DNA of 64,000 nt from Gracilimonas sp. (GTDB taxonomy: Bacteria > Bacteroidota > Rhodothermia > Balneolales > Balneolaceae). Under the pieces are notes generated by a model that was given only the letters and a program-made list of their open reading frames with translations, had not been told where the DNA came from and ran no database searches. The DNA is taken from the NCBI GenBank assembly GCA_022450045.1, contig JAKURD010000019.1, forward strand, positions 1 through 64,000. The letters run 5' to 3'. Shown here piece by piece: positions 48,048-57,640 of the stretch; within the stretch, counting starts at the first letter, position 1, and each line of letters starts with the position of its first letter. A program made the translations under genes and the position numbers.

Positions 48048-48585
48048 AAACTTCCTCGATGTGGGTAGCTCCGGCTTTCTTAAACAGTTTCTTTACTTCA
48101 TCAGCCTCAAATTTGTCATCTTCAGCTTCGATGCAGGCAAAGAACCCATCATCAGTTGCTTTTTTAAAGCGTTCAACATTAAACAGAGGATTGTTAAGCC
48201 TTGGAAGCCCATTCAGGTAAAACATCCCAAATACAGCCCCAAAAGATGATAGCAATACGGTCAATTCAAAAGTGATGGGGACCCAGGCGGGGGCATTGAA
48301 AAATGGTTTACCGCTGATGTTTATGGGATAATCAATTACAGCCATATAATACATCATGGCAACTGCACCGGCGAATCCGATAATGGCATGACCTAACACG
48401 ATCCAGCCAAGTTTTGACTTCTTGAGCTTCATGGCCTTGTCCATTCCATGAATGGGGAAAGGGCTGAAAGTATCAAATTTACTGAACCCGGACCTGGACA
48501 TGGCCTTTGCCACGTCCGTCAGTTCTTTCGGGTTTTTAAACTCAGCGAGTATGCCGTATAAATTTTGTTTTTCTGTAGTACTCAT
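48040..48585 (-). CDS. actD: Alternative complex III subunit ActD (DUF3341)
   Basis: 181 residues. An N-terminal soluble part (LYGILAEFKNPKELTDVAK) and two central membrane helices (about 60-80 and 100-122), then a soluble tail ending KKLFKKAGATHIEEVYE. DUF3341 is the standard ActD family; a quinol-proximal structural role is inferred. Overlaps actE by eight bases and follows actC by five. Confidence 0.93.
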   Translation of the reverse strand: MSTTEKQNLYGILAEFKNPKELTDVAKAMSRSGFSKFDTFSPFPIHGMDKAMKLKKSKLGWIVLGHAIIGFAGAVAMMYYMAVIDYPINISGKPFFNAPAWVPITFELTVLLSSFGAVFGMFYLNGLPRLNNPLFNVERFKKATDDGFFACIEAEDDKFEADEVKKLFKKAGATHIEEVYE

Positions 48586-48590
48586 GATCT

Positions 48591-50018
48591 TTAAACCTTC
48601 TCAGATTGAGGTTTAGGCACTTCTACTTTTGGTTTATGAAATTCACCGGTTTCCTCATCATAATTATGAGGATCGGCTTGTGGTATCACCGCTTTGATCT
48701 CTGCAAGTGCAACCATTGGAAGGAAGCGCAGGAAGAGCAGAAACATAGTGAAAAAGAGGCCGAATGTTCCAACGTAAGTCAAAACGTCCCAGATAGTAGG
48801 GGAATAATAATCCCAGCTTGATGGCAGGTAATCGTTTGCCAGTGAAGTAACCGTAATTACAAATCGTTCAAACCACATACCGATGTTCACTACAATAGAG
48901 ATAAAAAAAGTAAAGCCAACGCTGCGGCGTAATTTCTTAAACCAGAAGAACTGAGGAGAGAGTACGTTGCAGGTCATCATAGCCCAGTATGCCCACGCAT
49001 AAGGGCCGGTTGCTCTCAGCATAAAAATAGCTTTTTCATATTCAACGCCGCTGTACCAGGCGATGAAAAACTCCATCATGTAGGCAAATCCTACCATGGA
49101 GCCGGTAACCAGGATCACAATATTCATTTTCTCCATGTGATTATCGGTCATAATGTCTTTCATTCCGTAGATCTTGCGGGCAACGATCATCAGCGTAAGC
49201 ACCATTGCAAAACCGGAAAAAATAGCACCGGCAACAAAATAAGGAGGGAAAATAGTGGTATGCCATCCCGGGATCATAGAAACAGCGAAGTCAAAGGATA
49301 CAATGGTGTGAACCGAAAGTACCAGCGGAGTGGCCAGTCCGGCAAGGATCATATACGCCTTCTCATAATTCCACCAGTGGCGGTTTGAGCCGGTCCAGCC
49401 TAAAGCGAAAATTCCATAAGTAACTTTTCTGATCTTGTCCGTAGCGCGGTCACGAATGGTTGCAAGGTCAGGAACCAGACCAACGTACCAGAAAAGGAGG
49501 GAAACTGTGAAATAGGTAGATACTGCAAACACATCCCATAGAAGTGGAGAGTTAAAGTTTGGCCACATCGCCATTTGGTTCGGGATCGGGAATACCCAGT
49601 AAATAGCCCAGATACGACCAACGTGAATGGCCGGAAATATCCCGGCACACATTACGGCAAAAATGGTCATCGCTTCCGCAAAACGGTTAATAGCGGTACG
49701 CCAGTCTTGCCGGAATAGGAAAAGGATAGCTGAGATCAACGTTCCGGCGTGGCCAATACCAACCCACCATACAAAGTTAATGATAGCCCAACCCCAGCCT
49801 ACAGGATTGTTAAGCCCCCAGATTCCGGTTCCTTCCCAAATTAGATACCCAATGGCCACAACCATAACCATAAGCAGGGCATTAGCCCCGATCATGCACA
49901 AGTACCATGCTTTTGGAGTGGGTCGTAAATTTATATCAGTAACCAGTCGTGTGAGGCTCGCAAAATCGTGGTCGCCTTTTACAAGAGCGGGTTCCGGTAC
50001 GTATTGGTATTTACTCAT
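48591..50018 (-). CDS. actC: Alternative complex III subunit ActC (NrfD-like)
   Basis: 475 residues with about ten membrane helices; the menaquinol-oxidising membrane subunit, paralogous to ActF. Landmarks include [53 protein letters not shown] and [12 protein letters not shown]. It follows actB by about 30 bp. Standard length. Confidence 0.95.
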   Translation of the reverse strand: MSKYQYVPEPALVKGDHDFASLTRLVTDINLRPTPKAWYLCMIGANALLMVMVVAIGYLIWEGTGIWGLNNPVGWGWAIINFVWWVGIGHAGTLISAILFLFRQDWRTAINRFAEAMTIFAVMCAGIFPAIHVGRIWAIYWVFPIPNQMAMWPNFNSPLLWDVFAVSTYFTVSLLFWYVGLVPDLATIRDRATDKIRKVTYGIFALGWTGSNRHWWNYEKAYMILAGLATPLVLSVHTIVSFDFAVSMIPGWHTTIFPPYFVAGAIFSGFAMVLTLMIVARKIYGMKDIMTDNHMEKMNIVILVTGSMVGFAYMMEFFIAWYSGVEYEKAIFMLRATGPYAWAYWAMMTCNVLSPQFFWFKKLRRSVGFTFFISIVVNIGMWFERFVITVTSLANDYLPSSWDYYSPTIWDVLTYVGTFGLFFTMFLLFLRFLPMVALAEIKAVIPQADPHNYDEETGEFHKPKVEVPKPQSEKV

Positions 50019-50045
50019 GTTTTGGATGTATTCCTGATTAATATC

Positions 50046-53000
50046 TTAAGCCAAAGCTGGATTTGGGTTCGTAAGTTTAGCCATGTAGGATGTTCTCGGA
50101 CGTGTATTCAGTTCTTCGAGCATCTGGAAATTTCTTTCGTTGCGCTTCATTCGGGCAACCTCGCTGTTATCGTCGGTCAGATCGCCAAAGTAAATGGCAT
50201 CGGCAGGGCATGCTTGTTGACAAGCAGTCTTCACGGTACCATCAGCCGGCTTCGGTGAACCGGTTTCTTTCTTGGCTTCGATCTTGGCACGGTTAACACG
50301 CTGTACGCAATACGTACATTTTTCCATTACACCGCGGAAACGAACGGTAACTTCCGGGTTCATCGCCATTTGGATGATGTCCGGATCGTCACCGGTGGTT
50401 ATATATTCTTTTGGATAGTTGAAGAAGTTGAATCGACGAACTTTGTACGGACAGTTATTCGCGCAATACCGGGTTCCGATGCAGCGGTTATAAGTCATTT
50501 GGTTCATTCCGTCTGCACTGTGTGTAGTTGCCGCAACAGGACAAACTTGCTCACAAGGAGCCAGCTCACAATGCATACATGGAACCGGCTGGTGAACAGC
50601 TTGAGGTGAATCCGGATCATCGCCCACATAATAGCGGTCGTTTCTGATCCAGTGCATTTCACGGCCATTCTTAACTTCCTTCTTGCCGATCACCGGAATG
50701 TTGTTCTCAGACTGACAAGCGATCACACACACACCACAACCAAAACAAGAGTTCAGGTCGATAGCCATTCCCCATTGTGGTTCATAGTCGGGATAAGTTT
50801 GTTCATCAAAAAGAGAAATGGGTCCGTCATCGTCTCCATTTTCTCTCATTTCAGCCATTCCCGGTACAGGATAGGTGTGAACTGATTCAAAAGAAGCGAA
50901 ATCCGGATTTTCTTTGTATTCAGAAAGGGAGGCCTGACGATACATATCGCGACCTTCCAGGTCATGGTGACCCTGAACACAGGCAATTTCATAGGTGTCG
51001 CCGGTTTTGGAAATATCAGCAGATGCATAAAGCATATCTGAAGTTTCTCGCAACGGATAAACATCCACACCGCCAACGGTATAGTCTATATAAGAAGTGG
51101 CAACACGGCCAAGTCCTTTCCTTCCGTACCCGGTAGTCAGGGTGATGGCGTCATCCACATGCCCTGGTTGGATCCAAGCTGTAATTTGAATGCTTTTTCC
51201 ATTGACCGTAATTTCAACTACATCATAATCATCATTTCCGGGGCCCGGCTCTTCAATACCTAACTTCTCAGCTGTGGCAGGACTCATAAGAGCCACGTTA
51301 TCCCAGGTGATCTTGGTCATTGGATCAGGAAGTTCCTGAAGCCATCCCAGGTTTGCATAACGCCCGTCATATAAAGTAGCATCGGGACGAATCACCACTT
51401 CAATACCTGAAGTTGAGGTGACATTTGAAGTAGCACGGTTCATTGCAGAAGCAAAGCCGGAATTCAGCCCAACATTAACGGCATTAAAATTATCAGTGGT
51501 GTCAATACCATCATGGAGGATATTGGTCCAGCGGGTGTTAAAGCCGGAACTGTAATATCCTTGGAAGGTATTCTGAACCATATCGTAGCCGGAAGTCATT
51601 TCACCGGAAACAATGATATTCAAAAATTCAATTTCACTCAGTCCATTATGCAAAGGTTGAATCTGAGGTTGGATCACAGAACGTGCTCCGCCATAGGAAA
51701 ATCCGTCGCCCCAGGCTTCCAGGAAATGCGCACGATTAACGTGCCATGTCGTTTTCTTGGAAGTTTCATCCACGTAATCAGAAAGATTGACTACTGTTTC
51801 AACATTAGAGAGGGCGTTTTCAAAATCAAGAGAAGATGCAGTGAATACCGGATTCACCCCAACCATGACCACCGTGTCAATAGTACCGGCTTTCATCTCT
51901 TCAATAACATTTGCGAAAGCTTCGGTGCTGTTTTGTTGGTCGGCATGAGGTACTTCAAGGTAGTTAACCGTATTTCCTGCATTACCTAAAGCCTGATTGA
52001 TGGCAGCAACTGCAGCATGAACTTCAGGCTTGTGCTGAGCTCCTGCTGTTAAAGCCGAACTTCCGGCGTTGGCTGCAAGATCATCAGCAAGAACAGTGAT
52101 CCACTGATGATCAGAAAATTCATTTGTGTAACCACTAAAAGCATTCAATCCATTAATTCGGGTTGAAAGTGCTGCAGCCAGAGCATAAGTAAATGCCTCC
52201 ATTTGGCTGGCTTTAAGTCGCAAGCGGTGATCCGCAAAAGAGCCGGTCAGAGAAAAAGAATCTTCTACCGAGTAGATGCGGTTCATTTCACCGCTGGTGT
52301 CAGTTACTTTTCTGCGAGCCGAAACCTGCTTGGCATACGCTACATTATTAGGGTGTGTAGAACTCATGAAGTCATCATTCAAAGAAACGATGACATCGGC
52401 ATTTTCAAAATTGTAGTGAGAACGTAATCGGCCTCCGAAGGCAATACGATTTCCTTCAAGCACATTATCTTCGCCGAAAGGCTCATAAGTAACCCAGGTG
52501 GCATTGTTGAATTTCGAAAGCGCCTGCTCCTTTATATTATTGTAAGTAGGAGAGGAGTTTGCTTCAGAAATAAAAGCGATACGCTGACCTGTGTTTGCAA
52601 AATGAGAATTTGCGAACGCCTCAAAATCTTCAACGGAAGCTTTGTTTCCATTATTTAATGGAGAACGGGAGCGGTCAGGATCATAAAGTCCGAGAATAGC
52701 CGCCTGATTGTAAATACTGGTTCCGCCTTTGCTGGCAGGGTGAAGGTCATTTCCTTCAAGCTTGGTCGGGCGGCCTTCGTGGTTTTCAGCAATCAATCCA
52801 ACCAAATTACCTTGAACAGGCATGGCCGTTGCATAAAACAAAGGAACTCCGGCAACCACATCTTCAGGCTGTCTGGAATAGGGTAATATCTTTTGAACCG
52901 GACGGCGGCATGCGGCCAATCCAGCCAAAGCTACGGAAGCCCCCATAACACGGAGGAATCCACGACGGGAAACACCGTCGGTCAGTTCAGTAGTATTTTC

Positions 53001-53126
53001 AGGGAATTCACGCTCAGCAAATTTTTGATACTCTTTATTATTAGCTAATTCGCCTAAGCTCTTCCAATACGTGGTTTCTTTAACTTCTTCGCTCATCTGT
53101 TGATCTGTAATTTCTGAATCCTTCAT
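50046..53126 (-). CDS. actB: Alternative complex III subunit ActB (molybdopterin-like plus Fe-S)
   Basis: 1026 residues from the ATG at 53126, which lies two bases after the actA stop; a TTG at 53141 would extend it by five codons but is less likely. Twin-arginine motif (VSRRGFLRVMG) followed by a possible lipobox AAC, so Tat export and lipid anchoring. The large N-terminal part is molybdopterin-oxidoreductase-like without evident cofactor ligands, as in other ActB. The C-terminal part has four cysteine clusters: CFGCGVCVIAC, CMHCELAPCEQVCPV, CIGTRYCANNCPY and CTYCVQRV with CQQACPADAI, giving one 3Fe-4S/4Fe-4S chain. Confidence 0.95.
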   Translation of the reverse strand: MKDSEITDQQMSEEVKETTYWKSLGELANNKEYQKFAEREFPENTTELTDGVSRRGFLRVMGASVALAGLAACRRPVQKILPYSRQPEDVVAGVPLFYATAMPVQGNLVGLIAENHEGRPTKLEGNDLHPASKGGTSIYNQAAILGLYDPDRSRSPLNNGNKASVEDFEAFANSHFANTGQRIAFISEANSSPTYNNIKEQALSKFNNATWVTYEPFGEDNVLEGNRIAFGGRLRSHYNFENADVIVSLNDDFMSSTHPNNVAYAKQVSARRKVTDTSGEMNRIYSVEDSFSLTGSFADHRLRLKASQMEAFTYALAAALSTRINGLNAFSGYTNEFSDHQWITVLADDLAANAGSSALTAGAQHKPEVHAAVAAINQALGNAGNTVNYLEVPHADQQNSTEAFANVIEEMKAGTIDTVVMVGVNPVFTASSLDFENALSNVETVVNLSDYVDETSKKTTWHVNRAHFLEAWGDGFSYGGARSVIQPQIQPLHNGLSEIEFLNIIVSGEMTSGYDMVQNTFQGYYSSGFNTRWTNILHDGIDTTDNFNAVNVGLNSGFASAMNRATSNVTSTSGIEVVIRPDATLYDGRYANLGWLQELPDPMTKITWDNVALMSPATAEKLGIEEPGPGNDDYDVVEITVNGKSIQITAWIQPGHVDDAITLTTGYGRKGLGRVATSYIDYTVGGVDVYPLRETSDMLYASADISKTGDTYEIACVQGHHDLEGRDMYRQASLSEYKENPDFASFESVHTYPVPGMAEMRENGDDDGPISLFDEQTYPDYEPQWGMAIDLNSCFGCGVCVIACQSENNIPVIGKKEVKNGREMHWIRNDRYYVGDDPDSPQAVHQPVPCMHCELAPCEQVCPVAATTHSADGMNQMTYNRCIGTRYCANNCPYKVRRFNFFNYPKEYITTGDDPDIIQMAMNPEVTVRFRGVMEKCTYCVQRVNRAKIEAKKETGSPKPADGTVKTACQQACPADAIYFGDLTDDNSEVARMKRNERNFQMLEELNTRPRTSYMAKLTNPNPALA

Positions 53127-53128
53127 TA

Positions 53129-53773
53129 TTAATAATGACAACCCTGGCAGTAGGTTGGAGCATGAATATTTTGCTTATCTACCAATGCTCTTCCGAGCTC
53201 TAACTGATTTTCAACTTTATATCCCATGGTGGTAACTTCGTCAACGGGACGTATATATTTTTCCGGTTCTCTGTGGCAATCCAGGCACCAGCTCATACTG
53301 AGCGGCTCAGCCTGATAAACAACTTCCATTTTATCGACCCTGCCGTGGCAGCTTTCACAGCCAACACCAACGCTTACATGGGCAGAGTGATTGAAATAGG
53401 CATAATCAGCAAGGTTGTGCACCCGGATCCATTCGATGGATTTTCCGGTCTCCCAGCTTTCACGAACCAATGCGAGATTTTCACTGTCCGTTTTAATTTG
53501 ATTGTGGCAGTTCATACAGGTTTGAGTAGCAGGAATATTTGCCTGCTTAGACTCTGTAACACTGGTGTGACAATATTGACAATCAAGCCCAAGCTGATCT
53601 ACGTGAAGTTTATGGCTGTAAGGAACAGGTTGTTCCGGAGCATAGCCTACATCAGTATATTCAGGGGAAAAGAAATACCAAACACCAAAAACGAGTGCGT
53701 TCAGTACAACGATTAGTCCAATTAAAATTTTTCGGGGAACCTGATTTGTCCACTTGGGGAAAATCTGCGCCAT
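53129..53773 (-). CDS. actA: Alternative complex III subunit ActA, pentaheme cytochrome c
   Basis: 214 residues, one N-terminal membrane helix (about 17-35), then five CxxCH heme sites: C65-H69, C86-H90, C139-H143, C163-H167 and C209-H213, the last one two residues before the C-terminus. This is the expected ActA. It opens the operon; the upstream 250 bp should carry the promoter, though no clear consensus could be placed. Confidence 0.95.
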   Translation of the reverse strand: MAQIFPKWTNQVPRKILIGLIVVLNALVFGVWYFFSPEYTDVGYAPEQPVPYSHKLHVDQLGLDCQYCHTSVTESKQANIPATQTCMNCHNQIKTDSENLALVRESWETGKSIEWIRVHNLADYAYFNHSAHVSVGVGCESCHGRVDKMEVVYQAEPLSMSWCLDCHREPEKYIRPVDEVTTMGYKVENQLELGRALVDKQNIHAPTYCQGCHY

Positions 53774-54003
53774 AAAGATTGCTGATTTAAGTTTTCGTAT
53801 AGAGCAAAATTGCTCCCGTTCAGAAGCCGCGCAAATCTATCAATTTTTTCAATGGAAATTGAACTAAAACAAAGAACAGTCTTCTATTTAAAACTGTTCT
53901 AAATAAACTGGCGGTGACTCTGGAATCCGTTTGGGATTGAATGGCTGAAAAGATAGTACACATTTGACAAAAATGCCGAAAAGGAACGGAAAAATTTCAC
54001 GAA

Positions 54004-54027
54004 TTGGTTTGGCAAGTCTTACCTTTG
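54004..54027 (+). promoter_or_regulatory. Promoter-like element before the DUF420 fragment
   Basis: TTGGTTT at 54004 and TACCTTTG at 54020-54027 (TAnnTTTG type), 28 bp before the ATG at 54055. The intact DUF420 gene has TTGGTTT and TAACTTTG with identical 16-base offset and 29-bp distance to its ATG, so the element was kept in both copies. Confidence 0.4.
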
Positions 54028-54054
54028 GCAGATAACTATATACAAGCATTTATT

Positions 54055-54159
54055 ATGAACGAAAACTTCACCCTTCCCGAATCTTCCAAAATTTTAGAGC
54101 AGATCAGTGCGAAGAAAGCGGGGCAGATTTCTGTTTCTTTCAATCCGGCGATCCTGTAA
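54055..54159 (+). pseudogene. Truncated 5' copy of the DUF420 gene
   Basis: An ATG opens 34 codons whose first ~22 match the N-terminus of the DUF420 protein at 63773: LPESSKILEQISAKKA versus LPESSRILEQISAKKA. Similarity ends at 54117, after which the frame runs into unrelated sequence and stops. The promoter element is also shared. It is a fragment left by duplication or insertion, not a working gene. Confidence 0.75.
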
Positions 54160-54330
54160 TACATTCTTTTCCGTGCATGGAAAGAGGACGTCTTGGGTAC
54201 CGAGCAGATAGTCTGATTCACCTCTTCGGTCTGATGGCTTGAGCCTGCCCAACCGATTCGTGGGTTCAGGCACCGGGGTTATTTACTCTCCTCACGGTGC
54301 TACACTTTGTGATCCCTCTGGGACCGTCTT

Positions 54331-54393
54331 CAAATAGATCATTGCCATCTTTAAATCTTGTAAATCAAGGTTCAATAACCTGAAGCCGGAGCT
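54331..54393. repeat. 63-bp dispersed repeat, copy 1
   Basis: Aligns without gaps to 61231-61293 with 12 mismatches by my count (about 81 percent identity); both end in GAAGCCGGAGCT. It contains the TGTAAATCA-GGTTC core of a simple dispersed repeat. Partner copy marks the break in the second lipase gene. Confidence 0.75.
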
Positions 54394-54493
54394 TGCCGGA
54401 TGGGGTTCCGCACCGGGTGGTGCATAACCGGTGAAAATTAGAAGTGAGGTTCAGCCATAGATCATGATTCAATCCCAGCGATATTAACAACCG

Positions 54494-54572
54494 CGAACAT
54501 CCGCCGAATCCGTTTACTCCGCGTTCCATTCTTTTTGGTGTTTTCGAGCTATAGTAGCAATAAAAAACTTCT
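54494..54572. repeat. Left flank repeat matching 63645-63712
   Basis: GCGAACATCCGCCGAATC, then TCCGCGTTCCATTC and TTTTCGAGCT followed by GCAATAAAAAA, matches the sequence just upstream of the intact DUF420 gene with one short gap. The pair brackets the accessory region. Confidence 0.65.
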
Positions 54573-54889
54573 CTATCCCCTCAGTCCGTTGGACTGATTA
54601 GTGGGTTCGAGAATCGGGAGCGTTTCATCGATCAGATGGATGATCCGTCAGATCGAGGATTTGAGTAGTTTGATTTTCTCCTCTGACTTTATCAGAGCCA
54701 GCATGAGAAATACAGGTGTTTAAGCTCGATTAAATAGAGGTTTAGAACTAACTCAAAAAAAAATTTATTAAAAAATGTAACAAATTGTTAAGTGCATTCT
54801 CCTGTGTATAAGTAAGGTAAGCGTAAGTACTGAATAGAGAATTTTTAGGGGCTTTCCTTGGCACCAATAAAATAAGTTGGTAAGAGAAC

Positions 54890-57505
54890 ATGGGGAAAAG
54901 TGTAAATCAAATAGTACGAATTTTAATAATTATCCTTTTTTGCTTTGCTGCAGAATCTGGGATTGCTCAGGTAGCAGATTTTGCAGGGAAAGTCGGAGAG
55001 TTAAGGAATAGCCATAACTATAAAGATCTCCGAAAAACAGGAATAACATCAAAACTCATCTCAGAAAGTCATTACCAGAATATCCGGTTTAAGTCCTCGC
55101 TCCTCAAAGAAAAATCAGTATATCAGAAAAGCATAGAAAGCGGGCCGGAAATAGGAGAAGAGAAAGATTTTTTTGTGCGAGATATCCTTACCCAAAACAC
55201 CTGGAATACCACAACGGCGGTTTTAAGCTATTCAGAGGCGGGGATCAATATATGGGTTCAGAAAACGGCGTATGACACGCTTTTAGGAACGACACTGTGG
55301 ACAGAGATTCAGCAACGTTTTGATGAGTTTTTATATCATTCAACTCCGTCTCATTCTGTACTTCCTGAGGTGGGCGTTCTGGAAATTATAGACCGGTATG
55401 TGGGCAAGTTTCCTGATGTTGATAATGACCAGACTTTGGATGTTCTGCTGCTGGATATACAAGATAATTTTGAAGGAACAGGCAGCTTTGTTGCTGGTTT
55501 TTTTGATCCGGTGAATTTATATGAATTTGAATTTTCGAACCGGAGAGATCTAATTTATTTGGACCTATATCCTACCATTTTCTTTGATGGCGAAATATAT
55601 GTTGAAAGAGCAGTTTCAACTTTTGCACATGAAAGTCAGCATTTAATTCATGCGGGATATGAAGGGGAAGAGGCAGAACTGGTATTTGTAAATGAAGGGT
55701 TTTCCGAGGCTGTAGAAATATTATGCGGATTTGAGCCAAGGAGCGAAAAAGAATTCCAACGACATCCTTTGCGAAAGCTAACAGGTTGGGATCATGAAAA
55801 TCCAATACCAGATTATTCAAGGGCATCTCTGTGGATGCATTATCTAATTGAACAATTGGGGGTAGAAAGTCTTAAATACTTTATTCAAAATCCTACCACT
55901 GGAATTAACGGATATAGAGAGGTAATAGAATCAATTTCAACATTTACGTTTGAGGGAATGTTTCAAAATTGGGGAATGGCTCTGACTTTAAATGACACCG
56001 GCCAAAATTCTAAATATGGATATCAGCATGAATTAAGAAAGCACCGTATTTTATATCCACAAATAGTATTCAATAATTTACCCACAATCTTCAATGAAAA
56101 GTTATCGGGTTTTATAAACTTGCCGGTTTCATTTTCATTAACAAAAGAACTTCAGTTTGATACCGGATTGCCTTCAATGAGCAATACAAGAGTGAGTTCT
56201 ATTTCAACTTATCCCGGTATTGATGAAAAAGAAATACAGGTTAACAGCTATTCATTTCTAACGGTAAATGCAGATAAATGGAAATTTGGTGATGTGGAAG
56301 TTTTACTGTCAAGTTATGAAGATGCTGATAGTTCATACAGCAGAGTACTTAGTTTTATGGGGGATGGTGAAAAATCGGGTCAGGATTTAAGATGGAGACA
56401 TGGGGAAGGAAGTCCGGAGAAGTTCTATATGAACGCTTCTTATTTAATGTTAAATGATGATGAAAGCTTAGGTATAATTTTTCCCCCTAATGAATCAGAG
56501 TACTGGCTGAAAGACATAAAACTATGGACTCTCTTTAAATCTGAATTGGAAGGAACAGGAGTTGAGGGAGATGAAAAAAGAGCTTTTAGGTTAGGCATTT
56601 ACACTTTTTCAAATGGAAAACCGGGTACAGAAATTGTGCCTCCTGTGGTGTTTGAGGTAAAGCGTGAATTGGGAAGACTTGTAGAGGAAAATTTCGATTT
56701 GTCTGGTTTCTATGACGAGCTATCTGCAATTAAGGATACTCTGATAATTATTTTTGAGAATGACCGTGACGATAAAAATGATATTGCATTGGGTATGAAC
56801 AAAGGGGGAGGAAATGCTACTTTTTTTCAGGGTGGTGGGAATACGGGATGGGTTTCTTTGTCAGAAAAAAATATTGATGGAAATTCACTGGAAAACTGGA
56901 ACCCTGCATTGGAGGTGCGGGCAATAATACCTGAAGCAGAGCAGCAATACGTTTCTGCGATAACAGATATTACATATAATTTTGAAGGGGTGAGGGTGAA
57001 TGTGGAGCCAACGACAAATTACGATTCAGTTACTGTCTATATATCAGCTAAGCTACCAGATGGAAGTTTTAGGGCAGGGGAGCTTTTATCCCAAAAAGAA
57101 CATGAGTTCACTTTTTCATTCCCGGTGTTGGTGGAAGGAGATTATAAATTTGTTTCCAGTTATAAATCATTAGATGGGAGAACTACCTATAGAGATGAGA
57201 AGGAATGGAATATAAGTGTTCCGCATGGATTTGAACTAAGTAATAATTATCCGAATCCATTTAACCCTACTACAACTATTCCGTTCCTATTGCTCGAAGA
57301 AGCTGATATTTCCTGGGAGGTTTTTGATGTGATGGGAAGAAGAGTGCTTGAAATACCCTCAAAATTATATATAAGTGGCGAACACTATCAAAAAATTGAT
57401 CTCACGGGATATTCCAGCGGCATGTACTTAATCCGAGCCAGATTGGATAGGGGAAGGAGTAATAACACTAATTTTTTAACTCAAAAAATTATGCTGATAA
57501 AATAG
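54890..57505 (+). CDS. Secreted gluzincin metalloprotease with T9SS sorting domain
   Basis: 871 residues. Signal peptide to about residue 26 (IAQ). Metalloprotease domain with HESQH at 247-251 and E269 in VNEGFSEA, a hyicolysin (M30)-like arrangement; zinc site intact. The middle is beta-rich. The last ~90 residues are a T9SS type A sorting domain (LSNNYPNPFNPTTTIPF, then VFDVMGRRVLEI and SSGMYLIRARL), so it should be exported by PorV/T9SS. AT-rich compared with the core genes. First gene of the accessory region. Confidence 0.85.
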   Translation: MGKSVNQIVRILIIILFCFAAESGIAQVADFAGKVGELRNSHNYKDLRKTGITSKLISESHYQNIRFKSSLLKEKSVYQKSIESGPEIGEEKDFFVRDILTQNTWNTTTAVLSYSEAGINIWVQKTAYDTLLGTTLWTEIQQRFDEFLYHSTPSHSVLPEVGVLEIIDRYVGKFPDVDNDQTLDVLLLDIQDNFEGTGSFVAGFFDPVNLYEFEFSNRRDLIYLDLYPTIFFDGEIYVERAVSTFAHESQHLIHAGYEGEEAELVFVNEGFSEAVEILCGFEPRSEKEFQRHPLRKLTGWDHENPIPDYSRASLWMHYLIEQLGVESLKYFIQNPTTGINGYREVIESISTFTFEGMFQNWGMALTLNDTGQNSKYGYQHELRKHRILYPQIVFNNLPTIFNEKLSGFINLPVSFSLTKELQFDTGLPSMSNTRVSSISTYPGIDEKEIQVNSYSFLTVNADKWKFGDVEVLLSSYEDADSSYSRVLSFMGDGEKSGQDLRWRHGEGSPEKFYMNASYLMLNDDESLGIIFPPNESEYWLKDIKLWTLFKSELEGTGVEGDEKRAFRLGIYTFSNGKPGTEIVPPVVFEVKRELGRLVEENFDLSGFYDELSAIKDTLIIIFENDRDDKNDIALGMNKGGGNATFFQGGGNTGWVSLSEKNIDGNSLENWNPALEVRAIIPEAEQQYVSAITDITYNFEGVRVNVEPTTNYDSVTVYISAKLPDGSFRAGELLSQKEHEFTFSFPVLVEGDYKFVSSYKSLDGRTTYRDEKEWNISVPHGFELSNNYPNPFNPTTTIPFLLLEEADISWEVFDVMGRRVLEIPSKLYISGEHYQKIDLTGYSSGMYLIRARLDRGRSNNTNFLTQKIMLIK

Positions 57506-57596
57506 TTTTCATAATGGATAAGAGCTTATAGGAAAAACAACCTATAAATAAATAGTGGAGGACAGGATTAGAGCCTGACCCCCACCGAATAATAAC

Positions 57597-57616
57597 CCCA
57601 TCAAATACATGATGGG
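57597..57616 (+). repeat. Hairpin before the lipoprotein gene
   Basis: CCCATCA and TGATGGG arms with a six-base loop, 25 bp upstream of the ATG at 57641. Either a weak terminator of the protease gene or a leader structure of the lipoprotein gene. Confidence 0.45.
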
Positions 57617-57640
57617 ATCACCATAACAAACCAAAATACC

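Larger units (their letters stand above)
54196..54690. repeat. Dispersed hairpin repeat, copy C (degenerate)
   Basis: Two degenerate parts of the family seen at copies A and B: CGGTCTGATGGCTTGAGCC near 54211-54240 and GATCAGATGG-ATGAT-CCGTCAGATC at 54630-54654. Other sequence lies between them, including the 63-bp repeat and GC-rich inverted repeats (CACCGG/CCGGTG). More diverged than copies A and B. Confidence 0.6.
53774..54889. other. Gene-poor junction region with repeats and a pseudogene
   Basis: About 1.1 kb between the actA start (minus) and the T9SS metalloprotease gene (plus). In order it holds the probable act promoter, a promoter-like element at 54004-54027, the DUF420 5' fragment (54055-54159), hairpin repeat copy C, a 63-bp repeat (54331-54393), a repeat shared with 63645-63712, and an AT-rich leader for the next gene. 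Confidence 0.7.

Noticed and set aside
50370..51136. Plus-strand frames opposite actB
   Set aside because: Shadows of the actB gene; no start context or motif.
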